DNA of 25,709 nt, from positions 1 through 25,709 of the IMG/VR virus record IMGVR_UViG_3300008117_000488; one strand, given 5' to 3'. Under the pieces are notes generated by a model. That model saw only the letters and a program-made list of their open reading frames with translations. It did not search any database and was not told the DNA's origin. Position 1 is the first letter of the stretch, and each line of letters opens with the position of its first letter. A program made the translations under genes and the position numbers. This document shows positions 15,663 through 21,924 of the stretch, piece by piece. This stretch comes from a virus.

Positions 15663-16814
15663 TCAGACGAGCGCGGCCAGCAGGTGCGGCCGCAGGTCCG
15701 GGCGACTGTGGGCAAGGCGGATGACCCGACGGCGGAGGGCCGCGTCCTTGTCGGACTTGCCCCCCTTGTCGGACTTGCCATCCTTGCCGGCCTTGGCACC
15801 CTTCTCCTGGAGCTTGTCGATGGCGGGGATGTCGGCGTCGTCGTACCGGTCGTCGTCCTCGCCCTCGAGCATGGCCTTCACGGCGGCGTCGTCCATGCCG
15901 TCCTCGAGCGCCTTGGACACGGCGACGACGACGGCGCTGAACATGTCGGTGTAGCCGGCATCGTCGTCCTTCCCACCGTCCTTCTCTGCGGCGAAGCGGG
16001 ACATGACCTCCCACGCGGCCTTTCCGACGTGGGATGCCCCGTGGGCGGCGTGCGATGCCTCCAGCCCCCACTCGTAGTGGACGAAGAACGAGTCCGCCAG
16101 ATGGCTGATCGCCTTGATGCCGACGTGGGTCGCAAACGACTTGCCGAGCGCACCCGCCGCCATCAGCGCCCCGCCGCCGGCCGCCGTGACGGCCGCACCC
16201 GCCGCGTACGCCCCCAGCGCGTACATGGCCTTCTTCTGCTTCTTGTCGAGGGGCTTGCTGCCGGGCGTCAGCACCTGCTTCAGGGCCTTCGCACCGTGCA
16301 TCACCTCGTGGACCTCGGACTTGGCCGCGTGCGCGATGCGTGCGCCGATCGCCTTCGCCCCGTCCTTGATGGACTTCCCGAGGTCCCGCATCTTCTCCCG
16401 GCGGTACTTCCGGTTCGAGAAGAACGTCTTGGTCGCCGTGCCCGACGACTTCAGCCCGCCCACGATGTCCTGGCGGTTCGCCTTCGGCTTGACGGACGAC
16501 ACGATGTCGTTGTACGCCTTCTTGGACTCGGACCAGGCATCCTTGAAGTCGTCGAACAGGATGGCGCGGACGTTCTCGCGCAGCCGCGACCCCAGGGACG
16601 ACTCCCCGTCGGACTTGCCCTTGCCGCCGTCGTCCTTCTTGACGGTGTGCTTCGACTTGTCCGCGCCGGGGTGGTCCTTCAGGTACTTCTCGAGGGCCTC
16701 CTGCGAGTCGAACTCCATCGCGACGCGGTCCGTCACGAGCAGTTCGACGAGGTAGGGTCGCACCGCCGGGTTCGTGTACGCGAGGCGGATGGTGCGGGAG
16801 CGCAGATCGGACAT
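15663..16814 (-). CDS. Doubly tagged protein (tag at both ends) with Gly/Ala hydrophobic segment
   Basis: 383 residues; ATG 16814 with GAGG six bases upstream. The tag is at residues 4-26 (RSRTIRLAYTNPAVRPYL) and again as the last 24 residues (RRRVIRLAHSRPDLRPHLL). The C-terminal copy is closer to the tag of the 15275 gene than to its own N-terminal copy. Between them: a basic helical region (about 90-165), a strongly hydrophobic Gly/Ala stretch (about 188-220, LGAYAAGAAVTAAGGGALM) that could cross a membrane or pack as a helical hairpin, a helical part, and a Lys/Asp/Gly-rich linker before the last tag. Unknown function; possibly injected or virion-internal, as inference. Confidence 0.75.
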   Translation of the reverse strand: MSDLRSRTIRLAYTNPAVRPYLVELLVTDRVAMEFDSQEALEKYLKDHPGADKSKHTVKKDDGGKGKSDGESSLGSRLRENVRAILFDDFKDAWSESKKAYNDIVSSVKPKANRQDIVGGLKSSGTATKTFFSNRKYRREKMRDLGKSIKDGAKAIGARIAHAAKSEVHEVMHGAKALKQVLTPGSKPLDKKQKKAMYALGAYAAGAAVTAAGGGALMAAGALGKSFATHVGIKAISHLADSFFVHYEWGLEASHAAHGASHVGKAAWEVMSRFAAEKDGGKDDDAGYTDMFSAVVVAVSKALEDGMDDAAVKAMLEGEDDDRYDDADIPAIDKLQEKGAKAGKDGKSDKGGKSDKDAALRRRVIRLAHSRPDLRPHLLAALV

Positions 16815-16854
16815 GGGTGACCTCGACCCCGCAACCCCTAACGGACGAATACCG

Positions 16855-17190
16855 ATGCGGGACGGTGACGGCGGGCCTATACGGGGGACGAGCAACCCCA
16901 TCGTCGTCCCCGACGCGAACATCGAGGTGTTCGCGTTCGACAGTTCCAGCGCCAAGGTGACCCTGGTCGCCGTCGGTGCCCCGATGACCCCCGTCGTGGG
17001 GGATGTGGGCCGGTACGTGTACGCGTTCAACATCCAGGACCCGTGGACCTACCAGCCCACCCTGTACGGGGTGATGCGCGGCACCGACCCGACGACCGGC
17101 CTGGACGTCGTGGTCGAGATGGAGGTCAACGTCACGATCCCGTCGGGCGGGGGGCGGGGTCTCATCGCCCAGTTCGTGCGCGGCGGGTAG
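16855..17190 (+). CDS. Small beta-rich protein, unknown; start uncertain
   Basis: About 111 residues from ATG 16855; no clear ribosome site, and the frame is open further upstream, so the start may differ. From IVVPDANIEVFAFDSSSAKVTLV onward it reads as a run of beta strands like an immunoglobulin-type or carbohydrate-type sandwich (YVYAFNIQDPW, LYGVMRGTD, DVVVEMEVNVTIP). It ends GLIAQFVRGG. It is followed at 22 bases by the zinc-ribbon gene. A CCTATACGG box at 16876-16884 lies just inside it and may be a divergent control site for the gene at 16814. Confidence 0.6.
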   Translation: MRDGDGGPIRGTSNPIVVPDANIEVFAFDSSSAKVTLVAVGAPMTPVVGDVGRYVYAFNIQDPWTYQPTLYGVMRGTDPTTGLDVVVEMEVNVTIPSGGGRGLIAQFVRGG

Positions 17191-17212
17191 CGTCCCGCCA
17201 GCGAGGTGACCC

Positions 17213-17401
17213 GTGCCCATCTACGAATTCAGGTGCCCGTCCTGCGGCAGGCAGTTCGAGGAACTCCGCAAGGTCGACGACCGGGACCGCCCGGCGCGGT
17301 GCCCGTCCGAGTCGTGCGCCCGCGAGGCCGTGCGGCTGGTGTCCCGCACGTCGTTCGACCTGAAGGGCGGGGGATGGGCCAAGGACGGCTACTCCGGGTG
17401 A
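17213..17401 (+). CDS. Small FmdB-type zinc-ribbon protein
   Basis: 62 residues from GTG 17213 with GAGGTG about five bases upstream. Starts MPIYEFRCPSCG, the FmdB signature. Ligands are C8, C11, C30 and C35; the second pair is spaced Cx4C rather than the common CxxC. It ends with a Lys-Gly-Gly-Gly-Trp...Tyr motif (LKGGGWAKDGY), also usual in this family. Function of the family is poorly defined; a regulatory or nucleic-acid-binding role is assumed. The minus-strand gene at 6560 carries a related ribbon, so the genome keeps at least two. Confidence 0.82.
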   Translation: MPIYEFRCPSCGRQFEELRKVDDRDRPARCPSESCAREAVRLVSRTSFDLKGGGWAKDGYSG

Positions 17402-17466
17402 TCGTTCGATAGGGCGCCCCGTGGGCGTCGGCCGCCACGGTCGGCACACCTCGGAGGAGACACACC

Positions 17467-17565
17467 ATGAAGTACATCCTGATCGCCGTCCTGTTCGCCT
17501 GCACCCTCACCGCCTGCCCCGGCAAGTCCGAGGACACCGGCGCGTCCGACACCGCCGCCGAGTGA
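17467..17565 (+). CDS. Tiny lipoprotein with lipobox
   Basis: 32 residues; ATG with GGAGGAG about nine bases upstream. MKYILIAVLFACTLTAC is a textbook lipoprotein signal: Lys, hydrophobic core, and LTAC lipobox with C17 as the lipid-carrying residue. Only 16 residues remain after cleavage, acidic and Ser/Thr/Asp-rich. It is too short for most known outer spanins but has their targeting. Other possibilities are a superinfection-exclusion lipoprotein or a moron-type envelope protein. A terminator follows directly. Confidence 0.78.
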   Translation: MKYILIAVLFACTLTACPGKSEDTGASDTAAE

Positions 17566-17578
17566 GGTGACGGTGTGG

Positions 17579-17621
17579 CGGGGGGTCGACCTTCCAGGGT
17601 TCGGCCCCCCGTCCTCTTTTT
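17579..17621 (+). terminator. Rho-independent terminator after the lipoprotein gene
   Basis: CGGGGGGTCG (17579-17588) pairs with CGGCCCCCCG (17602-17611) over ten pairs including one G-U, loop of 13 bases, then TCCTCTTTTT (17612-17621). It ends 14 bases after the lipoprotein stop begins to be left behind and two bases before promoter copy 3, so it insulates two transcription units. It is the clearest terminator in the window. Confidence 0.8.
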
Positions 17622-17622
17622 G

Positions 17623-17651
17623 GGTCCGACGCGGCGGTCGGCCGGTGTACC
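17623..17651 (+). promoter_or_regulatory. Conserved promoter-like element, copy 3
   Basis: GGTCCGA (17623-17629) and GTGTACC-type box (GTGTACC, 17645-17651), 15 bases apart. It sits directly after the terminator and 47 bases before the ATG of the next gene, which is the arrangement expected of a true promoter. Confidence 0.68.
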
Positions 17652-17669
17652 TCGACCCTGGAGGTACCC

Positions 17670-17975
17670 ATGGCGACCGCGACGAACCCACACGCCCTCG
17701 AGAAGTTCGTGGGGATGACCCTCATGAACATCGCAGCGGCGGTCGACCAGATCCGCTCCGGGGCGCACCCGGAGTACGACGGCAACTGCCGTCGGGACAT
17801 CGGGGACAGCCTGGCCCTACTCGCGTCCACCCGCATGGAGCAACTGGGCCTGGACCCGGACTACCCCGTGGGGCTGCCCATCCAGGTCGCCGGCCTCCGG
17901 GAGGAGCACCTCCCCGCCGACATGCCACTGGGCACCTTGCGCCGCGTGCGGCGGTTCGTCGTCCTACCCCAGTAG
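17670..17975 (+). CDS. Small protein, unknown function
   Basis: 101 residues; ATG with GGAGG about six bases upstream. N-terminal half helical (LEKFVGMTLMNIAAAVDQIRSG and GDSLALLASTRMEQLG), with a Cys-Arg-Arg-Asp turn. C-terminal half has a strand-like end (LPIQVAGL, RRFVVLPQ). No family is recognised. A single-gene unit between terminator plus promoter and a convergent neighbour, whose 3' end it overlaps by 12 bases. Confidence 0.7.
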   Translation: MATATNPHALEKFVGMTLMNIAAAVDQIRSGAHPEYDGNCRRDIGDSLALLASTRMEQLGLDPDYPVGLPIQVAGLREEHLPADMPLGTLRRVRRFVVLPQ

Positions 17976-18785
17976 GGGAAGGACCGCCGACCGCACCTCG
18001 GGGTGCCGGTACGCGATGCGGATGAGGTGGGGGCGCAACGTCACGAACAGAGGGTCCGCATTGAACGACGGGACGTACGAGGCGACGCGGCGTCGCATGA
18101 ACGACGCGATGCGCCCTCCCGCACCCATCTCCGCACGGGTGACCTTGATCTGCTCGAGGTACCAGTCGATCTCGGTGTCGGGCATCACGACGGGTCCGTT
18201 GGCCCACAACTTCCAGTCCCGCATCACGACCTCGGCCGCACCCGTCACCGGGACGTCGCGGTTGATGCAGAAGAACAGCGAACGCCACTCGGGGAACGCC
18301 ATCGGGTTGTACGTGATGGCCGCACTGCCGGTGTCGGGGACCACGCCGAAGCTGCCGTCGGGGATCTCCGCCGCCGTCAGGTTGCCGACCGCACCCGCGT
18401 AGGGGGTCTTCGACCCGCCCAGCTTGGCGGTCGCGATGCTGCCCGAGATGCCGACGTAGAACTCGACGCGGGACAGTAGTAGGGCGCGGAGGTGGCCCAG
18501 GGTCTGGAACTCGAAGTCCGAACGACCGCCTGGCTTGCGCGGCTTCTTCACGTTGAAGAACGGGGGCTTGTTGCGGTTGAGGTGTACCCCCACGCGGGCA
18601 CCCTCGGGGACGAGCAGGAACCCGTCCTCGTTCTCCCGGCGCAGACGCTTCCGTTCCTCCTCGTCCCACACCAACTTCTCTGCGACGATGACTCGGGACA
18701 GTTCGGCCTTCCCTGCGGATCGGGGGAGGGCCTGTGCTACGCGGACGGCGTCGGAGAAGGTGGGCCCGTCGAACATGTGCCTCAT
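17964..18785 (-). CDS. Protein with C-terminal IRLA tag, unknown function
   Basis: 273 residues; ATG 18785 overlaps the previous TGA (ATGA), and ATG 18776 is an alternative start. The body is mixed alpha/beta with a basic early helix (VWDEEERKRLRREN), a KKPRKPGGRSDFEFQTLGHL segment, strands around 120-190, and SLFFCINRDVPVTGA. The last 25 residues are the shared tag in C-terminal position (RPHLIRIAYRHPEVRSAVL, ending PLLG). No catalytic motif was recognised. Translation is coupled to the ParB-fold-like gene upstream, itself eight bases after the endolysin, so the three form one operon. Confidence 0.72.
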   Translation of the reverse strand: MRHMFDGPTFSDAVRVAQALPRSAGKAELSRVIVAEKLVWDEEERKRLRRENEDGFLLVPEGARVGVHLNRNKPPFFNVKKPRKPGGRSDFEFQTLGHLRALLLSRVEFYVGISGSIATAKLGGSKTPYAGAVGNLTAAEIPDGSFGVVPDTGSAAITYNPMAFPEWRSLFFCINRDVPVTGAAEVVMRDWKLWANGPVVMPDTEIDWYLEQIKVTRAEMGAGGRIASFMRRRVASYVPSFNADPLFVTLRPHLIRIAYRHPEVRSAVLPLLG

Positions 18786-19438
18786 TCCACGATGAAGGTG
18801 ACGACCAGGCGTCCCTGCGGGTCGCGGTACGGGTTGTTCTTGCGGCGGGCCTGGCTGCCGTGCACGCCCGCACGGCGGGCCTCGATCAGCGCCCGTGTGT
18901 GCGCCCCACGGGACAGCAGCGACTCGGGCGTGCCGGACAGGACCACCTCGGCCCCCACGACCTCACGGGGGTCGTGGGGGCGACCCCGCGACAGGTTCCG
19001 CATCATCGGCCCCGTGCTGAACCCGGCACGCTGCACGTCCACCCGGACGAGGTCGATGTCGTCGTCCGCGGACGCCGTGTGCGCCGTGCCGACGTCCTCG
19101 ACGATCTCGGCGCGGATGGACGGCCACCGGGACGCGACCGCGTTGGCGTACGTGCTGTTCCCGTCCAGGACCTCGAACCGACCCCCGCCCGTGGGGCGGA
19201 TGCTGATCGGCTCCCGCCGCGCGAATTCACCGTTGTACGACCGCCACATGAACACGCGGGCGTTGTGGATGCCCTTCTCCCGCGCACGGGTCGCGTCGAG
19301 CAGGCGGAGGGGCACGTCCTCCCCGCCGACGAAGTACCGGTCCGGGGCGAACGGGAGTTTCTCGGGCACGCCGGTGTCGTCGAGGAACTCGGAGACGGCC
19401 TCGAGGTGGCGGGATGCGACGCGGGACGCGATGGTCAT
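18782..19438 (-). CDS. ParB/sulfiredoxin-fold-like protein
   Basis: 218 residues from ATG 19438, seven bases after the endolysin stop. Residues 76-113 (EPISIRPTGGGRFEVLDGNSTYANAV..., then IRAEIVED) match the ParB-like pattern of strand, 'DGxxRxxAA' helix and 'IxAxVV' strand, with N-S-T-Y where many members have H-R. ParB-fold domains bind or cut DNA or hydrolyse CTP. The usual GxxRxxAA arginine is replaced by threonine or tyrosine here, so activity may differ. About 30-65 (RYFVGGEDVPLRLLDAT...ARVFMWRSYNG) and the basic C-terminus (RRAGVHGSQARRKNNPYRD) are not assigned. Confidence 0.62.
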   Translation of the reverse strand: MTIASRVASRHLEAVSEFLDDTGVPEKLPFAPDRYFVGGEDVPLRLLDATRAREKGIHNARVFMWRSYNGEFARREPISIRPTGGGRFEVLDGNSTYANAVASRWPSIRAEIVEDVGTAHTASADDDIDLVRVDVQRAGFSTGPMMRNLSRGRPHDPREVVGAEVVLSGTPESLLSRGAHTRALIEARRAGVHGSQARRKNNPYRDPQGRLVVTFIVE

Positions 19439-19445
19439 CAGGGGC

Positions 19446-20189
19446 TCACTTGGCGGGGAGGGCGAGGAGCTTCGCGTAGACGGACTCGTCCTTCGCGGAG
19501 ACGATCTTGATGGCACCGTCGATCTTCCCGATGTCGAACCCGGCACGCTGCAGCAGCGCCTGGACCGTGTGGGCGAACGTCTGGCAGTCCCCGCTGTGCC
19601 CGACGAGGATGGCCCCGCACTTGGCGGCCTCCTCGTACCCGAGGCGGCGGAGGACGCCGGCGATCTCCCCGTAGAAGTCGAAGTGCCACGCCTCCGACGC
19701 ACCCTCGGAGGCGGACTTGATCACGGGGCTCCACCCCAGGGGCTTCGCGATGTCCCACAGCCGGTCCAGTTGCCGGTCCGCCGGGACGCCGGGGAACCGA
19801 AGGACCCCGATGTGGACGTCGATGGCGCGGCCCGCGTTGTGGAACGACCGGCCCGGCATCGCGACGAACGCGGCCTTCATGGTCTTGGGGTTGAACGCCG
19901 GGGAGGACGCGGCGGGCTTGCCCGCGCGCACCCACGCGTCGTACCGATCCCGGGCCTGCTGCTGGACCTTCACGTCGCGGTGCAGTTCCGTCACGCGGAA
20001 GTCCCCGCCCGCCGCAGCGACGGCGTTCGACAGGGCGAGGAGGGCCTGCGCGACCTCGGGGACCGCGATGCCCGCCCGCCCCAGGTTGACCAGCGGGATC
20101 AGCCCGGAACGGGGTCCGCCCGTCTTGCCGGCACGGTCGGACGACGAGGCGATGGACGGATCGACGGGGACGAGCGGGACGACGGACAT
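19446..20189 (-). CDS. Endolysin: M15 (VanY-like) peptidase with peptidoglycan-binding domain
   Basis: 247 residues; ATG 20189 with GAGG seven bases upstream. The M15 zinc site is complete: SFHNAGRAIDV gives H117 and D124, and EAWHFD gives catalytic E166 and H169. VTELHRDVKVQQQARDRYDAW (67-86) is the usual upstream helix. The C-terminus (about 200-235, HTVQALLQRAGFDIGKIDG) is a PG_binding_1-type repeat. Such enzymes cut the L-Ala-D-Glu or D-Ala-D-Ala bond of the peptidoglycan stem peptide. There is no signal peptide, so release would need a holin. First gene of a three-gene operon; its upstream region shares the divergent gap with promoter copy 4. Confidence 0.88.
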   Translation of the reverse strand: MSVVPLVPVDPSIASSSDRAGKTGGPRSGLIPLVNLGRAGIAVPEVAQALLALSNAVAAAGGDFRVTELHRDVKVQQQARDRYDAWVRAGKPAASSPAFNPKTMKAAFVAMPGRSFHNAGRAIDVHIGVLRFPGVPADRQLDRLWDIAKPLGWSPVIKSASEGASEAWHFDFYGEIAGVLRRLGYEEAAKCGAILVGHSGDCQTFAHTVQALLQRAGFDIGKIDGAIKIVSAKDESVYAKLLALPAK

Positions 20190-20251
20190 GGACCCACCTC
20201 GGGATGGCGTGTACGCCCCCGCCGGGCACTATCAACCGTCCACCGATGGCA

Positions 20252-20281
20252 GGTCCGACCCGCCCCCCACCGGGGTATACC
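20252..20281 (+). promoter_or_regulatory. Conserved promoter-like element, copy 4
   Basis: GGTCCGA (20252-20258) and GGGTATACC (20273-20281). The second box is shifted by two bases towards a TATACC form, giving a -10 close to the standard bacterial one. The gene at 20307 follows with GGAGG at 20296-20300. On the other side lies the endolysin start (20189). Confidence 0.65.
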
Positions 20282-20306
20282 GATCCACCCACGAAGGAGG
20301 TCACCG

Positions 20307-20483
20307 ATGAAGGCCGTCAACCGCTCCCGCCAGAAGGCGGCCCGCCTCGCCCAGGACGCCCGCGAGCACCGCTGGCAGGGCGGCGCGGGGCGGGATTCCG
20401 CCAAGCGCGCCAAGCGGGTCGCCCGTCGCGCCGCCCGCCGCGCAGAGAAGTCCGAAGCCGCCTGGGCCAAGGACCAGGCCTGA
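20307..20483 (+). CDS. Very basic small protein, probable nucleic-acid binder
   Basis: 58 residues, almost a quarter Arg or Lys plus many Ala (RSRQKAARLAQDAREH, then AKRAKRVARRAARRAEKSEAAWAK). The ATG has an AAGGAGG ribosome site six bases upstream. Reads as one long positively charged helix; such proteins usually bind DNA or RNA or coat the inside of a head. First gene of a run of small plus-strand genes under promoter copy 4. No family was assigned. Confidence 0.72.
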   Translation: MKAVNRSRQKAARLAQDAREHRWQGGAGRDSAKRAKRVARRAARRAEKSEAAWAKDQA

Positions 20484-20493
20484 GAGGAGACCG

Positions 20494-20775
20494 ATGTTCA
20501 CCATCACCGTCCCCGAACACGCCCCCCGCCACGGGGGCGAGACCCTGGCGGTCCGCACGGACCGCCCCGCGTGGATCGTGCGGGACCGCACGGAGGGGTG
20601 GCTGCGATGCTCGATCCCCGTCACGGGGGCCGACGGTCCGGGCCGCGTCCACGTCCCCCTCCGGGAGGGGATCGACGTCGCCGTCGCCGCCGGCATGGCC
20701 ATCGAGGTCATCCCCGAGTCCGACGACCGCACGGGACACCCCATCCCCGTGCGGCCCGCCACGGGTGCCCCGTGA
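20494..20775 (+). CDS. Small protein with beta-sandwich-like pattern, unknown
   Basis: 93 residues; ATG with AGAGGAG about six bases upstream, ten bases after the basic protein gene. Strand-rich: MFTITVPEHAPRHGGETLAV, WIVRDRTEGWLRCSIPV, RVHVPLREGIDVAVAAGMAIEVIPES. It looks like a small beta barrel. Function unknown. Its TGA overlaps a GTG (GTGA) that starts a very short reading frame. Confidence 0.7.
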   Translation: MFTITVPEHAPRHGGETLAVRTDRPAWIVRDRTEGWLRCSIPVTGADGPGRVHVPLREGIDVAVAAGMAIEVIPESDDRTGHPIPVRPATGAP

Positions 20776-20828
20776 ACCGCGGCGACGTCCTGCACCTGAT
20801 GTTCATGTCGGGTCCACCGTCGGGATGA
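20772..20828 (+). CDS. Possible 18-residue coupled peptide
   Basis: GTG 20772 overlaps the preceding stop (GTGA) and opens MNRGDVLHLMFMSGPPSG. It ends at a TGA that overlaps the next ATG (ATGA). No independent ribosome site. The double overlap is what makes it notable; it may be only a spacer that lets ribosomes re-initiate. Low confidence. Confidence 0.3.
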   Translation: MNRGDVLHLMFMSGPPSG

Positions 20829-20887
20829 ACGTCCCCGGACTGGCCCGACTCGTCACCGACTGGTGGGGCCGGACGGACCCCCGGTAG
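20825..20887 (+). CDS. Possible 20-residue coupled peptide
   Basis: ATG 20825 overlaps the preceding TGA (ATGA) and opens MNVPGLARLVTDWWGRTDPR, a short amphipathic, tryptophan-containing peptide. It ends 47 bases before promoter copy 5. Real expression cannot be judged from sequence. Low confidence. Confidence 0.3.
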   Translation: MNVPGLARLVTDWWGRTDPR

Positions 20888-20933
20888 GTCGATGGGCGTG
20901 GCTGTCCGGGGGGACGCAGCCCCCGCGTGTGTA

Positions 20934-20962
20934 GGTCCGACCCGCCCCACCACCGGTGTACC
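20934..20962 (+). promoter_or_regulatory. Conserved promoter-like element, copy 5
   Basis: GGTCCGA (20934-20940) and GTGTACC (20956-20962), 15 bases apart, 54 bases before ATG 20988. The 15 bases from GGTCCGA onward (through CCCGCCCC) are the same as in copies 1 and 4, so the spacer is partly conserved too. Confidence 0.65.
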
Positions 20963-20987
20963 CCCACCGAACCCACGGAGGGATGTG

Positions 20988-21290
20988 ATGCTCAAGATCG
21001 GTGACAGCATCCGCGTCCGCGGACCCGGGGACCGCCAGGGGTCCCCCATCCCGGCGGCCACCTGGGTCGTCGTGGCGCTCGACCGCATCGACGGGTCGAG
21101 CATGTACGCCTGCATCGCCCGGGGCTACCGCCCCGGCGCGGACCCCGTGTGGATCGCGGGGCAGGTGGACGCCGTCGGCCGCCCCGGGTACCCGCCGCCC
21201 CCCATGCGGGGGGACGAGGCCATGATGTGGCGACTCGAGGGGGTGGCCCGCGAGGACCACGCCGAACGGGTGGCCGGAGAAGTCAACTGA
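20988..21290 (+). CDS. Small protein with SH3-like beta pattern, unknown
   Basis: 100 residues; ATG 20988 with GGAGG about six bases upstream. MLKIGDSIRVRGPGDRQG, TWVVVALDRIDGSSMYAC, DPVWIAGQVDAV gives a strand order like a small SH3 or KOW-type barrel. C-terminal part is proline-rich then helical. No family was named. Its TGA overlaps an upstream in-frame ATG of the next gene (TGATG), so the two are likely co-translated. Confidence 0.7.
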   Translation: MLKIGDSIRVRGPGDRQGSPIPAATWVVVALDRIDGSSMYACIARGYRPGADPVWIAGQVDAVGRPGYPPPPMRGDEAMMWRLEGVAREDHAERVAGEVN

Positions 21291-21340
21291 TGGACCGACG
21301 CCCCACACCACACCACCACCCGAAGGAGAAGGAGACGACC

Positions 21341-21859
21341 ATGTACGACAAGGCCATGGCAGAGGACCAGATCGACATCGCCATCCACGCGTTCGCCCGA
21401 CGGAACGCACAGGCGACCCTGTCGGCGTTCGGACCCGACGAACTCGCCATCCTCAAGGACGACCGCGACCCGGACCCCGAGACCACCGTCATGCGCCGCG
21501 CGCTGAACCGCGCCGCCACCGCACGGCAGTCCCTGGCGCACCCGCCCGTCGAGCGGCTGCGCATCGGCCTGGAGACGTGGATCTCCGACATGGAGGCCGT
21601 CCTGGCAGACCCGCCGCCGCCCTTCCCCGACGAGACCCCCGACGAACGGCGGATGTCCCAGGAGGTCGACGCGATGGTCCTGGCACGCATCCGCGAGATC
21701 AAGGCCGTGCTCGACACCGGGGACGTCGACGCCGCGTTCGACGCGCTGCGGAAGGCGTCGCAGAACCGGGACACCGACCCCTACCCGATCGAACACTTCC
21801 TGCCGGACGTGTTCGACGTGAACAGCGCACACTGGCTGGACCTGGTCGAGGTCAACTGA
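21341..21859 (+). CDS. Helical acidic protein, unknown function
   Basis: 172 residues from ATG 21341, chosen for its strong AAGGAGAAGGAG ribosome site; ATG 21290, overlapping the previous stop, would add 17 residues. Mostly helical (AEDQIDIAIHAFARRN; TTVMRRALNRAATARQ; SQEVDAMVLARIREIK; DVDAAFDALRKAS), with a Pro-rich link near 88-100 (DPPPPFPDETPDE). It ends SAHWLDLVEVN. Unknown function. Last gene of the 20307-21859 island. The first 31-bp direct repeat begins seven bases after its stop. Confidence 0.7.
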   Translation: MYDKAMAEDQIDIAIHAFARRNAQATLSAFGPDELAILKDDRDPDPETTVMRRALNRAATARQSLAHPPVERLRIGLETWISDMEAVLADPPPPFPDETPDERRMSQEVDAMVLARIREIKAVLDTGDVDAAFDALRKASQNRDTDPYPIEHFLPDVFDVNSAHWLDLVEVN

Positions 21860-21865
21860 CCAGGC

Positions 21866-21896
21866 CCGGGTCAGAGCGGACCGTCCTCGGAAGGGT
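21866..21896. repeat. 31-bp direct repeat, left copy
   Basis: Identical over 31 bases to 22840-22870, same orientation. The right copy contains the last codons and stop of the 22845-23510 gene; this left copy has the same bases with no reading frame attached. Between them lies one tagged gene of lower G+C. Confidence 0.9.
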
Positions 21897-21924
21897 ACTC
21901 AGGAATTCAGTTAGAAACCGCCCC

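Noticed and set aside
15684-16820. Plus-strand frame of 378 codons opposite the doubly tagged gene
   Set aside because: It is antisense to a gene with tags at both ends and a good ribosome site; it has no start context or domain.
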